54,825 nucleotides of DNA from Bacteroidota bacterium (GTDB taxonomy: Bacteria; Bacteroidota; Bacteroidia; Chitinophagales; Chitinophagaceae), in the NCBI GenBank assembly GCA_022708055.1, contig JAKIZK010000003.1, positions 332-55,156 on the forward strand, in the 5' to 3' direction. Positions within the stretch are counted from its first letter, which is position 1; each line of letters opens with the position of its first letter. Positions 1-7,665 of this stretch are shown here, piece by piece. The notes below the pieces were generated by a model. That model did not search any database, had not been told where the DNA came from, and worked only from the letters and a program-made list of their open reading frames with translations. The position numbers and the translations under genes are program-made.

Positions 1-158
1 GGACGAGCCACATTTTTAAGGAAGCAAAAGAAAACGGACAGAAGTTTGAAGAAAAGTTGCACCACCTAACGGCAATGTTGAAAGTACAAATGCAAAAGGC
101 ACAAATGATAGATAACAGTATAAAAGCCAATTTGAAGAATATCGGATATGAGTTCTAA
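1..158 (+). CDS. hsdM: Type I restriction-modification methylase subunit (HsdM), C-terminal end only
   Basis: Only the last 51 codons lie in the window, read from base 3 to the TAA at 156-158; the gene starts before base 1. The visible tail has a helical, Lys/Gln-rich stretch (KLHHLTAMLKVQMQKAQ) followed by a terminal NLKNIGYEF. HsdM proteins typically end with a helical segment and a closing 'NLxxLGYxx', so the family call rests on this C-terminal signature. HsdM methylates adenine within the HsdMS/HsdRMS complex. No hsdS or hsdR follows inside the window. Instead a broken BRO-N gene overlaps the stop codon. The call is an inference from a short tail and could be overturned by the missing upstream part. 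Confidence 0.55.
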   Translation, partial: TSHIFKEAKENGQKFEEKLHHLTAMLKVQMQKAQMIDNSIKANLKNIGYEF

Positions 159-428
159 TACCATAATATCCATACGTTTTTTTGATGACCTTGTGGTGCG
201 TGCCGTTTGGAATGAAGAAAACGCCAAGTGGTGGTTTTCGGTATTGGACATTGTTGCTGTGTTTACCAACCAAAACGATTACACCAAAACCCGCAACTAT
301 TGGAAATACCTCAAGGCCAAGTTAAAGAAGGAAAACGCCAAGTGGTTAGTTCCACTACCCAGTTGAAACTTTTGGCACCGGGTGGAAAAAGACGATTAGC
401 CGACATGTTGGATTATGAAGAGAATTGA
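148..428 (+). pseudogene. Frameshifted BRO-N domain (phage antirepressor-like) remnant
   Basis: The reading frame opens at ATG 148 inside the end of hsdM. It encodes about 63 residues typical of the BRO-N domain (SIRFFDDLVVRAVWNEENAKWW and DYTKTRNYWKYLKAKLKKEN). The natural continuation (QVVSSTTQLKLLAPGGK, then a LADMLD stretch) is found in another frame from base 339 to a stop at 426-428. This places a small indel at about 334-339. The product also ends far short of intact family members, which carry a further C-terminal domain. BRO-N proteins are often encoded inside type I restriction loci and prophages, which fits the hsdM tail just upstream. The gene is read as decayed. A sequencing error could explain the first frameshift but not the early end. 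Confidence 0.7.
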
Positions 429-794
429 TTACTCGTATTACTATTAAGAAAATTAACCTTCAAAAAATACGCAACCGCACAAAACGACACATCAAAGTCA
501 GTGAAATTCAATACTGACAATGGTTTACAAGGACGACAGTTGACCTGCTGCCAACATAAACTGTGCACAAAACAAAACAACTCCTAAGGGTTTTGTGAAC
601 AATAATTTGGCTGATATTTAGTTCCGTTTTTTGTCACTGCAAAAATTTGTTTGAACTGTTTATGCATCACAGTTATTGGCATTAGCATCCATTTATCTTA
701 TTTTGCTTTTGAAGTTTACAGAAAGAACATCTGCGACATTAAGATTGGATATAGATTTTGTCCCGATAAAATCAAGGAGCACCCTGTTTGTAAA
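429..794. other. Gene-free stretch beside the accessory region
   Basis: About 370 bp lie between the BRO-N remnant and the repeat beside the tRNA. Short open frames on the plus strand around 651-858 run into the tRNA gene and show no protein-like composition or family motif. I see no terminator, promoter or mobile-element end that I would defend here. It is most simply eroded island sequence. Confidence 0.4.
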
Positions 795-848
795 GTGGAC
801 CCTGCCCCGATTTCAATCGGGGCGGCCCGGCTTATTTTGTGGACCCTG
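795..848. repeat. Short duplication of the tRNA 3' end plus GC-rich hairpin
   Basis: The 10-mer GTGGACCCTG occurs at 795-804 and again at 839-848, where it covers the 3' end of the tRNA gene. Between the copies, 804-823 forms a perfect 8-bp stem (GCCCCGAT / ATCGGGGC) with a TTCA loop. The hairpin could act as a processing or termination signal downstream of the minus-strand tRNA, but no clear T tract follows it. The duplication is too short and too close to be a working attachment site by itself. Confidence 0.45.
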
Positions 849-913
849 TAGGATTTGAACCTACGACCCCCTGATTATGAGTCAGGTGCTCTAACCGTCT
901 GAGCTAAGGGTCC
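840..913 (-). tRNA. tRNA with CAU anticodon (Ile2 or elongator Met)
   Basis: Read on the minus strand, the sequence folds into a complete cloverleaf. The acceptor stem is GGACCCT/AGGGTCC with discriminator A, the D stem GCTC/GAGC, the anticodon stem CCTGA/TCAGG with loop CTCATAA (anticodon CAU), and the T stem GTAGG/CCTAC with loop TTCAAAT. CCA is not encoded. The start GGACCCTTAGCTCAG resembles the lysidine-modified isoleucine tRNA (E. coli Ile2 starts GGCCCCTTAGCTCAG) more than elongator Met, so Ile-CAU is preferred. Its 3' end points toward the hsdM/BRO-N region, the usual orientation for an island integrated at a tRNA. Confidence 0.93.
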
Positions 914-1019
914 TGATTAATAAATCAATCATCTGTTTCCCCAAAAGGGAGCGCAAAAGTAATTAAATATCCCTCACAGCTGAATTTTTTAATAAAATCT
1001 CTTTCAAATAATCATAGTT

Positions 1020-1051
1020 TTTGGATAGAAACAGCTCATTCCCTACATTTG
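1020..1051 (+). promoter_or_regulatory. Bacteroidetes-type promoter for rimP-nusA-infB
   Basis: TTTG at 1020-1023 and TACATTTG at 1044-1051 are separated by 20 nt. This matches the Bacteroidetes sigma-ABfr consensus TTTG-N(19-21)-TAnnTTTG. It lies 56 bp before the rimP start codon, so transcription would begin near 1058. Confidence 0.7.
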
Positions 1052-1070
1052 TGCCGGAATTGATTGATGG

Positions 1071-1100
1071 AAGGGAACGAGGTCGTTCCCTTCTTCTTTT
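1071..1100 (+). promoter_or_regulatory. Leader hairpin with T-rich tail before rimP
   Basis: AAGGGAACG (1071-1079) pairs perfectly with CGTTCCCTT (1084-1092) around an AGGT loop and is followed by CTTCTTTT. It sits between the promoter and the rimP ATG, so it would form near the start of the nascent transcript. The shape is that of an intrinsic terminator or attenuator in front of an operon that encodes NusA, itself a termination factor. The structure is seen directly; the regulatory role is inferred. Confidence 0.5.
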
Positions 1101-1107
1101 ATAACAA

Positions 1108-1578
1108 ATGGACTATTCATCGCAAATACAGGCTATTGCCAGAAAAATTGAAGACTTAATTGCCGGAGAACCTGATCTGTTTCTCGTAGAAATAAAAATT
1201 AAGCCAACTAATAATGTAAAGGTTTTTATTGACGGCGACCAGGGAGTTTCAATTGAAAGGCTTATTAAATATAACCGAAGTCTGTATAAACAAATTGAAG
1301 AAAGTGGCATGTTTCCCAATGGCGATTATTCGCTGGAAGTATCTTCGCCGGGGCTGGATGAGCCATTAAAAAACTTTCGCCAGTATCAAAAAAATATTGG
1401 CCGGCCGGTAGAAGTCATAACGATTGATGGCTTAAAAAGAGAAGGCAAACTATTAAGTACGAATGAACAGGAAATAGTAGTGGAAGAGATTAAAGGAAAA
1501 GGCAAAAAAGCTGAAACTATTCAACATACGATACTTATTAATCAAATAAAAACAACAAAAATTCAAATCAAATTTTAA
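1108..1578 (+). CDS. rimP: Ribosome maturation factor RimP
   Basis: This 156-residue protein is of usual RimP length. RimP is a cytoplasmic factor needed for 30S subunit maturation. The N-terminal alpha/beta domain has VKVFIDGDQGVSIERL, the DG(D)xGV pattern of the family, and the signature DYSLEVSSPGLDEPLK at about residues 74-89 marks the domain junction. An Sm-like C-terminal part (NIGRPVEV...KREGKL) follows. It is the first gene of the rimP-nusA-infB operon, with nusA starting 38 bp downstream, a conserved order in bacteria. The ATG chosen is 56 bp from the promoter, just after the leader hairpin. Confidence 0.95.
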   Translation: MDYSSQIQAIARKIEDLIAGEPDLFLVEIKIKPTNNVKVFIDGDQGVSIERLIKYNRSLYKQIEESGMFPNGDYSLEVSSPGLDEPLKNFRQYQKNIGRPVEVITIDGLKREGKLLSTNEQEIVVEEIKGKGKKAETIQHTILINQIKTTKIQIKF

Positions 1579-1616
1579 AAGCCGGATGACCGGCCTCGAA
1601 ATTCAAACTGTGTATT

Positions 1617-2870
1617 ATGTCAAGTATTAACCTGATAGACGCTTTCCAGGATTTTAAGGAAGCCGAAAACATTGATCGCCCCACTATGATGAAAGTAGTG
1701 GAGGATGTGTTTAAAACACTGCTGCGCAAGAAATATGGCAGCGATGAAAATTTTGATGTGATTGTTAATGCTGAAAAAGGCGACCTTGAAATCATTCGCA
1801 GAAGGATGATTGTAGAGGATGGACAGGTAGAAGACCCGCTGGCACAGGTGGCTTACAGCGATGCTGTAAAAATAGAACCGGACTTTGAAGTAGGTGAAGA
1901 GTTGATGCAGGAAGTAGATATGTACGACTTTGGCCGTCGTGCTATTCTGGCAGCAAAGCAAACACTGGCCAGCCGCATCAGCGATCTGAAGAAAAATGTA
2001 CTGGCAAAAAAATACGGCGACCGCATAGGCGAAATCATCAGTGCCGAAGTATATCAGGTATGGAAAAAAGAAATACTACTGCTCGATGAAGAGGGAAATG
2101 AATTGATATTGCCCAAAAGCGAACAAATACCACAAGATTATTTTAAGAAAGGAGAAAATACCCGTGCCGTAGTGAAAAAAGTGGATATGAAAAACAACAA
2201 TCCCGTTATCATTCTTTCACGCACAGCACCCGAGTTTCTTGCCAAATTGCTTGAAATAGAAGTACCCGAAATTTTTGACGGACTGATTGTGATTAAAAAA
2301 ATTGTTCGCGACCCGGGTGAAAGAGCCAAAGTGGCTGTTGAATCCTTTGACGACCGTATTGACCCAGTTGGCGCCTGCGTAGGTATGAAGGGAAGCCGAA
2401 TTCACGGAATTGTAAGAGAATTGAAAAATGAAAATATAGATGTAATCAATTGGACCAATAATATTCAGTTGCTCATTCAACGTTCGCTTACACCTGCCCG
2501 CATTACCAGTATGGAGCTGGATCAGGAAAAAAAGCATGCAAATGTTTATCTGAAGCCCGATCAGGTTTCATTGGCCATTGGCCGTCGTGGTGTAAATATT
2601 AAATTGGCAAGTGAACTTACGGGATACGAATTAGATGTTTATCGCGATACTGAAGATGAAGTAACAGAAGACGGATTTGATATTGATTTGGACGAATTCA
2701 GCGATGAAATAGATGAATGGGTAATTGACGAGTTGAAGCGAATCGGTTGCGATACCGGCCGCAGTGTACTGAAATTGACTGCTGAAGAGCTGGAAAGAAG
2801 AACAGATCTTGAAAAAGAAACCATTGCTGAAATAAGAAGAGTATTACAAGAAGAATTTGAAAAAGAATAA
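1617..2870 (+). CDS. nusA: Transcription termination/antitermination factor NusA
   Basis: This 417-residue NusA binds RNA polymerase and nascent RNA and modulates pausing, termination and antitermination. The N-terminal polymerase-binding domain spans roughly residues 1-125, an S1 domain follows (about 133-200, GDRIGEIISAEVYQV), then KH1 (DPVGACVGMKGSRIHGIVREL, about 250-270) and KH2 (VSLAIGRRGVNIKLASELTG, about 318-338). The acidic tail has a helix-hairpin-helix-like end (VLKLTAEELERRTDLEKETI) but lacks the two long AR repeats of the E. coli protein, as is usual outside Proteobacteria. It lies between rimP and infB in one operon. Confidence 0.97.
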   Translation: MSSINLIDAFQDFKEAENIDRPTMMKVVEDVFKTLLRKKYGSDENFDVIVNAEKGDLEIIRRRMIVEDGQVEDPLAQVAYSDAVKIEPDFEVGEELMQEVDMYDFGRRAILAAKQTLASRISDLKKNVLAKKYGDRIGEIISAEVYQVWKKEILLLDEEGNELILPKSEQIPQDYFKKGENTRAVVKKVDMKNNNPVIILSRTAPEFLAKLLEIEVPEIFDGLIVIKKIVRDPGERAKVAVESFDDRIDPVGACVGMKGSRIHGIVRELKNENIDVINWTNNIQLLIQRSLTPARITSMELDQEKKHANVYLKPDQVSLAIGRRGVNIKLASELTGYELDVYRDTEDEVTEDGFDIDLDEFSDEIDEWVIDELKRIGCDTGRSVLKLTAEELERRTDLEKETIAEIRRVLQEEFEKE

Positions 2871-2880
2871 TGTAAAGTAG

Positions 2881-2921
2881 ATAAGTCATATCAGCCAAAC
2901 CGGTCAGATGGAGTGACTTAT
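2881..2921 (+). other. Long-loop inverted repeat between nusA and infB
   Basis: ATAAGTCA (2881-2888) is the exact reverse complement of TGACTTAT (2914-2921), enclosing 25 nt. It lies 11 bp after the nusA stop and 59 bp before infB. A T run (ATTTTTTG, 2931-2938) comes about 10 nt later, too far for a classic terminator. It may be an mRNA processing or folding element. The role is unknown. Confidence 0.3.
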
Positions 2922-2979
2922 TCAGATTACATTTTTTGACCTGTTTGAAATAAAAGACTATCTGACTTAAAACAATTGA

Positions 2980-5841
2980 ATGGCAGAATTAAAACTTCCG
3001 AGATTATTAGCCGCCGCCAAAGAATTTAACGTTGGCCAGGAAACGCTTATCGACTTTTTGATAGGTAAAGGTTTTTCAAAAGACGACCTGAAGCCTACCT
3101 CAAAACTGACTGAAGACATGTATCGTTCGCTTCAGTCGGAATTTCAGAGTGACAAGGTAGCTAAAATGAAAAGCGATCAGCTTGAACTTCCTAAGAGTGC
3201 CGCTGAACCAAAGAAAAAGAAAGAAGAAGAAGAAATTGTTTTCAAAAAAGAAGAAAAATCAGCTTCAAAATCTTCAAAGAAAACAGAAGAAGTGCCGGCA
3301 GCTACTGTTGTTCCCGAAGAAACTGCAGAAAAATCTGAAAAGACAAAAAGCAAAAAAGAGGAAAAGGAAGAAGCTGCTCCTGTGGTCGAGGAAGTTATAA
3401 AAGCAGAGGCTCCGGAAATTGAAAAACCAAAAGTGGTAAAGAAAATTGATCTGGATAAGATCGATTCTTCTACTAGGCCAAAGAAGGTTGCAAAACCTAA
3501 AAAAGAAGAAACTCCAAAAACAGAAGCAGAAAAAACGGGCAAAGCGAAAGCGAAGAAAACAAAAGATGAAGTAACAGAAGTTGAGAAAACCGAGGAGCCA
3601 AAAATAGAAACACCGGTTACAGAAGAACCTGTTACAGAAGAACAACAGCAAGCAGTTGTTGAGAATATTGAAGTAGAAAAACTGACGGGCCCCAAAATTT
3701 TAGGAAAAATTGAACTACCCGTTTCAAACGATACCCGCCCGGTAAAAGATGAAAAAAGAAAGAGAAAACGTATTCCTATTGAGAAAAAAGATCCCAAGCG
3801 GAATATTATAATAAATAAAGAAGCAGATAAGAAACAAGGTGGTGGCAACTTCAATCGCGGAAGAAGTGCAGGAGGAAACCGAAGAGATAACCGTGGTGGC
3901 GGAGGACGCAGAGAAGAAAAACTGATTGACGAAAAAGAGATTCAGGATAAAATAAGAGAGACGCAGGCTAAACTTACCGGCGGTGCGGGCCGAGGCAAGA
4001 GCCTGAAAGCAAAACTTCGTCGCGAAAAAAGAAATGAAGCTGCAGAAGCCATGGGCGATGCAGAAGCAGATAACAAACTACAAGTAACCGAATTCATCAG
4101 CGTAAGCGAACTGGCAAACCTGATGGATGTAAGCTTTGCAGAAGTAATCAGCAAATGTATGAGCCTGGGCATCATGGTTTCTATCAATCAACGCTTAGAT
4201 GCCGAGGTAATTGAACTGGTAGCAGGCGAATTTGGCCATACAGTTGAGTTTATTGATATGGAAAAGCAAATGGAAATGGAGGAAGAAGAGGATGAAGATG
4301 AAGATGAAGATTTGCAACCCCGTTCTCCTATTGTTACCATCATGGGCCACGTTGACCATGGTAAAACCTCATTGCTTGACTATATACGAAATGCCAATGT
4401 AGTAGCAGGAGAGGCAGGTGGTATCACCCAGCATATCGGTGCTTATCAGGTAGCGCTTGCCAATGGAAAAGAAATTACATTTTTGGATACACCGGGTCAC
4501 GAAGCCTTTACCGCAATGCGTGCCCGTGGTGCCAAGGTTACGGATATTGCTGTGATCGTAATTGCGGCGGATGATGCGGTAATGCCGCAAACCCGTGAAG
4601 CCATCAGCCACGCACAGGCTGCCGGTGTTCCTATGATTTTTGCTATAAACAAAATAGATAAGGATGGCGCTAATTCTCAAAAAATTTATGAGCAGCTATC
4701 TCAAATGAATCTGTTGGTAGAAGAATGGGGCGGAAAATTTCAAAGCCAGGAAATAGCAGCCAAAAAAGGATTGAACATTGATAAACTGCTTGAGAAAATT
4801 TTATTAGAAGCAGAACTGCTTGATCTGAAAGCAAATCCGGAAAGGGAAGCCACAGGCACCATCATAGAAGCATCACTTGATAAAGGACGTGGCTATGTAG
4901 CCACCCTTCTGGTAGAGAACGGTACTTTAAAACAAGGCGATCTGGTAGTGAGTGGCCAACATTTTGGCAGGGTAAAAGCCTTGTTCAACGAAAGAAACAA
5001 GAAGGAAGATAGTGCAGGTCCATCGGCACCTGCTGTTATATTGGGATTGAATGGTGCACCACAGGCTGGCGAAAAGTTTAAAGTGTATGAAGATGAAAGT
5101 GAAGCAAAAGAAATAGCTAACCGTCGGGCACAAATTTTAAGAGAGCAAGGCATTCGTACCAAAAAGCATATTACACTGGATGAAATTGGTCGCCGTCTGG
5201 CATTGGGAAGTTTCAAAGAACTGAAAGTAATTATCAAAGGCGACGTGGATGGATCCGTAGAAGCATTGAGCGACTCATTGCAAAAACTTTCTACGCAGGA
5301 AATATTGGTGAGTGTGATTCATAAAGGTGTGGGACAAATCAACGAAAGTGATATTGTGCTGGCCGAGGCTTCAGATGCCATTGTTATTGCCTTTAACGTG
5401 CGACCATCATTACAGGCCTCCCGTCTTGCCGAAAATGCCGGTATTGAAATAAAGATGTACTCCATCATTTATAATGCAATAGAAGAAGTGAAGAGCGCAA
5501 TGGAAGGAATGTTGGAACCGAAAGTACAGGAGAAAATTGTGGCCAATGTGGAGATTAAAGAAGTTTATAAGTTTGACAAAGCTACTGTTGCCGGTTGCCA
5601 GGTAATAGATGGTAAGATAAAACGTGATTCCAAAATTCGTCTGATCCGCGATGGTATCGTTATCTATCCTACTGCAGAAGGAGCCAATGCTGAGTTGGGT
5701 TCATTAAAACGATTTAAAGACGATGCAAAGGAAGTTACCTCTGGAATGGAGTGTGGACTAACGATTAAAAATTATAGCGATCTTAAAGTAGGTGATATTG
5801 TAGAAGCTTATGAAATAGAAGAAGTAAAACGGACTTTATAA
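2980..5841 (+). CDS. infB: Translation initiation factor IF-2
   Basis: This 953-residue GTPase brings initiator tRNA to the 30S subunit and promotes subunit joining. The N-terminal IF2-N domain (about 1-50, [21 protein letters not shown]) is followed by a long Lys/Glu-rich linker (about 65-330) with Gly/Arg-rich patches near 290-310 that may contact RNA. A second IF2-N-like segment follows at about 365-425. The G domain has G1 GHVDHGKT at about 456, DTPGHE at about 503 and NKID near 557. Domains 2 to 4 are complete, ending in the usual basic C-terminus. The extended linker is typical of Bacteroidota IF-2. It is the third gene of the rimP-nusA operon, 109 bp after nusA. Confidence 0.98.
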   Translation: MAELKLPRLLAAAKEFNVGQETLIDFLIGKGFSKDDLKPTSKLTEDMYRSLQSEFQSDKVAKMKSDQLELPKSAAEPKKKKEEEEIVFKKEEKSASKSSKKTEEVPAATVVPEETAEKSEKTKSKKEEKEEAAPVVEEVIKAEAPEIEKPKVVKKIDLDKIDSSTRPKKVAKPKKEETPKTEAEKTGKAKAKKTKDEVTEVEKTEEPKIETPVTEEPVTEEQQQAVVENIEVEKLTGPKILGKIELPVSNDTRPVKDEKRKRKRIPIEKKDPKRNIIINKEADKKQGGGNFNRGRSAGGNRRDNRGGGGRREEKLIDEKEIQDKIRETQAKLTGGAGRGKSLKAKLRREKRNEAAEAMGDAEADNKLQVTEFISVSELANLMDVSFAEVISKCMSLGIMVSINQRLDAEVIELVAGEFGHTVEFIDMEKQMEMEEEEDEDEDEDLQPRSPIVTIMGHVDHGKTSLLDYIRNANVVAGEAGGITQHIGAYQVALANGKEITFLDTPGHEAFTAMRARGAKVTDIAVIVIAADDAVMPQTREAISHAQAAGVPMIFAINKIDKDGANSQKIYEQLSQMNLLVEEWGGKFQSQEIAAKKGLNIDKLLEKILLEAELLDLKANPEREATGTIIEASLDKGRGYVATLLVENGTLKQGDLVVSGQHFGRVKALFNERNKKEDSAGPSAPAVILGLNGAPQAGEKFKVYEDESEAKEIANRRAQILREQGIRTKKHITLDEIGRRLALGSFKELKVIIKGDVDGSVEALSDSLQKLSTQEILVSVIHKGVGQINESDIVLAEASDAIVIAFNVRPSLQASRLAENAGIEIKMYSIIYNAIEEVKSAMEGMLEPKVQEKIVANVEIKEVYKFDKATVAGCQVIDGKIKRDSKIRLIRDGIVIYPTAEGANAELGSLKRFKDDAKEVTSGMECGLTIKNYSDLKVGDIVEAYEIEEVKRTL

Positions 5842-6004
5842 GAAGTCTGACGCAGATAATTAATAAGCAGCAAACGGGCAAAAATGTCTGGTACATAATT
5901 TAGCCTTAGAAGTTGATTGCTTTTTTACTTACTTCATTGAAAATTTTTGTTAAATACCCTTTCCGGGCTTAATGCTTAAGAGCGTGGGAAGTACTTTTGA
6001 AATT

Positions 6005-7384
6005 ATGCTAAGTATCAAAAAATTACTGACTGTTTGTTTTGTGCTGGTGAGTGGTGCAGCTATAGCACAGCCTCAATCAAACTCGGCTAAAGTAGTGGCC
6101 GATAAAATAATTGCCATTGTCGGCGATCGTATTATCCTCAATTCTGATATTAAAAACTCTATTGAAGATGCCAGACGCAGGGGCGAAAAAGTACCTGATG
6201 ATGCTGAATGTCAGATAATGGATCAGGCATTGATTTCTAAAATACTGATGCTGCAGGCAGAAAAAGATTCATTGCCTGTAACGGATGATGAAGTAGAAGC
6301 CGATTTGGACAATCGTATTCGCCAGTACATAAATCAGGTGGGTAGTCAGGATGCGCTGGAAGAAATGGCCGGTAAAACCATTTACCAAATAAAAGATGAT
6401 GCCAGAGAATCCATCAGAGAACAGAAACTGGCTGCGGCTATGCAGCGGAAAGTGGTTGATGGCGTTCGCATCACCCCCAATGAGGTAACGGCCTGGTTTA
6501 ATAAGATACCTAAGGATAGTCTTCCTTTTTTTGAATCGGAGCTGGAAGTTTGTCAAATCATTTTATACCCCAAAGCATCACGTGATGTGGAGTTGTATAT
6601 ACTGGGCGAAATGCAGAATTTGAAAAAACAATTGGAAAACAAACAAGTGGACTGGTGTGCAGCAGCAAAAAAATCGGACGACCCCGGTAGTCGCGATCGA
6701 TGCGGACAATACCAGATCAACAGAAATGAAAAAACATGGGACCCTGTATTTTTAGCAACCGCTTTTCGCCTGAAAGAAGGAGAAATATCGGCTCCGGTAA
6801 AATCCAAATTTGGCTATCACATTATTAAAATGGTGCAGCGCAATGGAGATGATGCTGTGGTACAACATATTTTGCGCATTCCACCCGTAACGGAAGATGA
6901 AATAAGCGCCGCCGAGAAAAAACTTGACAGCATTCGCACAGAAATTGCAAACGGCAATATTCATTTTAATGCTGCCGCTACCAAATACAGCGATGATGAA
7001 ACCACCAAGTTTGCCGGCCCCTGTATTATGAACCGAGATGGATCTACACATGTTACCATTGATTTACTTGATAAAGACATGGTAGGCCTTCTTAGCAAAA
7101 TGAATGTTGGCGATATCTCAAAAGCAACTCCATTTACTGATGAGCAGGAAAAAAAAGGTGTTCGTATTGTATATCTTAAATCCCGTACCGAGCCACATCG
7201 TATGAATTTACATGATGACTACAGTCGTATTTCAAATTTTGCATTGGACCAAAAGAAAAACAAAGTGCTGGAAAAATGGCTGATGGATAAAATTCCAACC
7301 TACTATTTAATGATAGATCCGCAGGCGCAGGAAGAATGCCCTTCGGTAAAAAAGTTTATAGACCCAACAAGAAAATCATTTTAA
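6005..7384 (+). CDS. SurA-like periplasmic peptidyl-prolyl isomerase/chaperone
   Basis: The protein is 459 residues from ATG 6005. An in-frame ATG at 5972 would add 11 residues ahead of the signal peptide, so 6005 is preferred. A signal peptide (MLSIKKLLTVCFVLVSG, cleaved near AIAQ) directs export. The N-terminal SurA-type chaperone region begins with KVVADKIIAIVGDRIILNSDI. Two parvulin-type rotamase domains follow (about 180-285 with FGYHIIKMV, and about 290-395). SurA proteins escort outer-membrane proteins through the periplasm. The C-terminal part ends with the edge of the fold (KVLEKWLMDKIPTYYLMID). It has its own terminator and seems to be transcribed apart from infB. Confidence 0.88.
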   Translation: MLSIKKLLTVCFVLVSGAAIAQPQSNSAKVVADKIIAIVGDRIILNSDIKNSIEDARRRGEKVPDDAECQIMDQALISKILMLQAEKDSLPVTDDEVEADLDNRIRQYINQVGSQDALEEMAGKTIYQIKDDARESIREQKLAAAMQRKVVDGVRITPNEVTAWFNKIPKDSLPFFESELEVCQIILYPKASRDVELYILGEMQNLKKQLENKQVDWCAAAKKSDDPGSRDRCGQYQINRNEKTWDPVFLATAFRLKEGEISAPVKSKFGYHIIKMVQRNGDDAVVQHILRIPPVTEDEISAAEKKLDSIRTEIANGNIHFNAAATKYSDDETTKFAGPCIMNRDGSTHVTIDLLDKDMVGLLSKMNVGDISKATPFTDEQEKKGVRIVYLKSRTEPHRMNLHDDYSRISNFALDQKKNKVLEKWLMDKIPTYYLMIDPQAQEECPSVKKFIDPTRKSF

Positions 7385-7391
7385 GCAATAA

Positions 7392-7420
7392 GGCTGTCTC
7401 AAAAGGGCAGCCATTTTTTT
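7392..7420 (+). terminator. Rho-independent terminator after the surA-like gene
   Basis: GGCTG (7392-7396) pairs with CAGCC (7408-7412), extended by weaker inner pairs, and is followed by A and seven T. It starts 8 nt after the stop codon. Confidence 0.7.
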
Positions 7421-7665
7421 AGGGAAATTCTGTTCGAAAAAGTGTTTTCAATAACCTCACAGCTATTATAAAAATTCACTCAGCACTTTGTTGCTTTACT
7501 TCTTCAATTATCTGTATTTGTGTCACTTCAGTATCGGGACAAAGAAAACAAAGCATTGAAGAAATTCAAAAAAGGGTGGATTTTAGTATGTGGCAATTTA
7601 TTAAAGCTTCCCTGCTTCATCGCTTTTTCTTTTTTACCTTTTAGCTGATTACCTTTGCCCCCTCC

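Noticed and set aside
148..366. BRO-N fragment as an intact 72-residue gene
   Set aside because: The conserved continuation is in another frame from base 339, so the last residues before the stop are out of frame. It is listed as a pseudogene.
795..848. Functional attachment site at the tRNA
   Set aside because: The shared sequence is only 10 bases and the copies are 44 bp apart with no cargo between them.
651..858. Two short plus-strand open frames near the tRNA
   Set aside because: They overlap each other and run into the tRNA gene, and neither shows protein-like composition or a recognisable motif.
3177..3854. Long Ser/Phe-rich open frame antisense to infB
   Set aside because: It mirrors the Lys/Glu-rich low-complexity linker of IF-2. 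Its composition follows from the sense codons.
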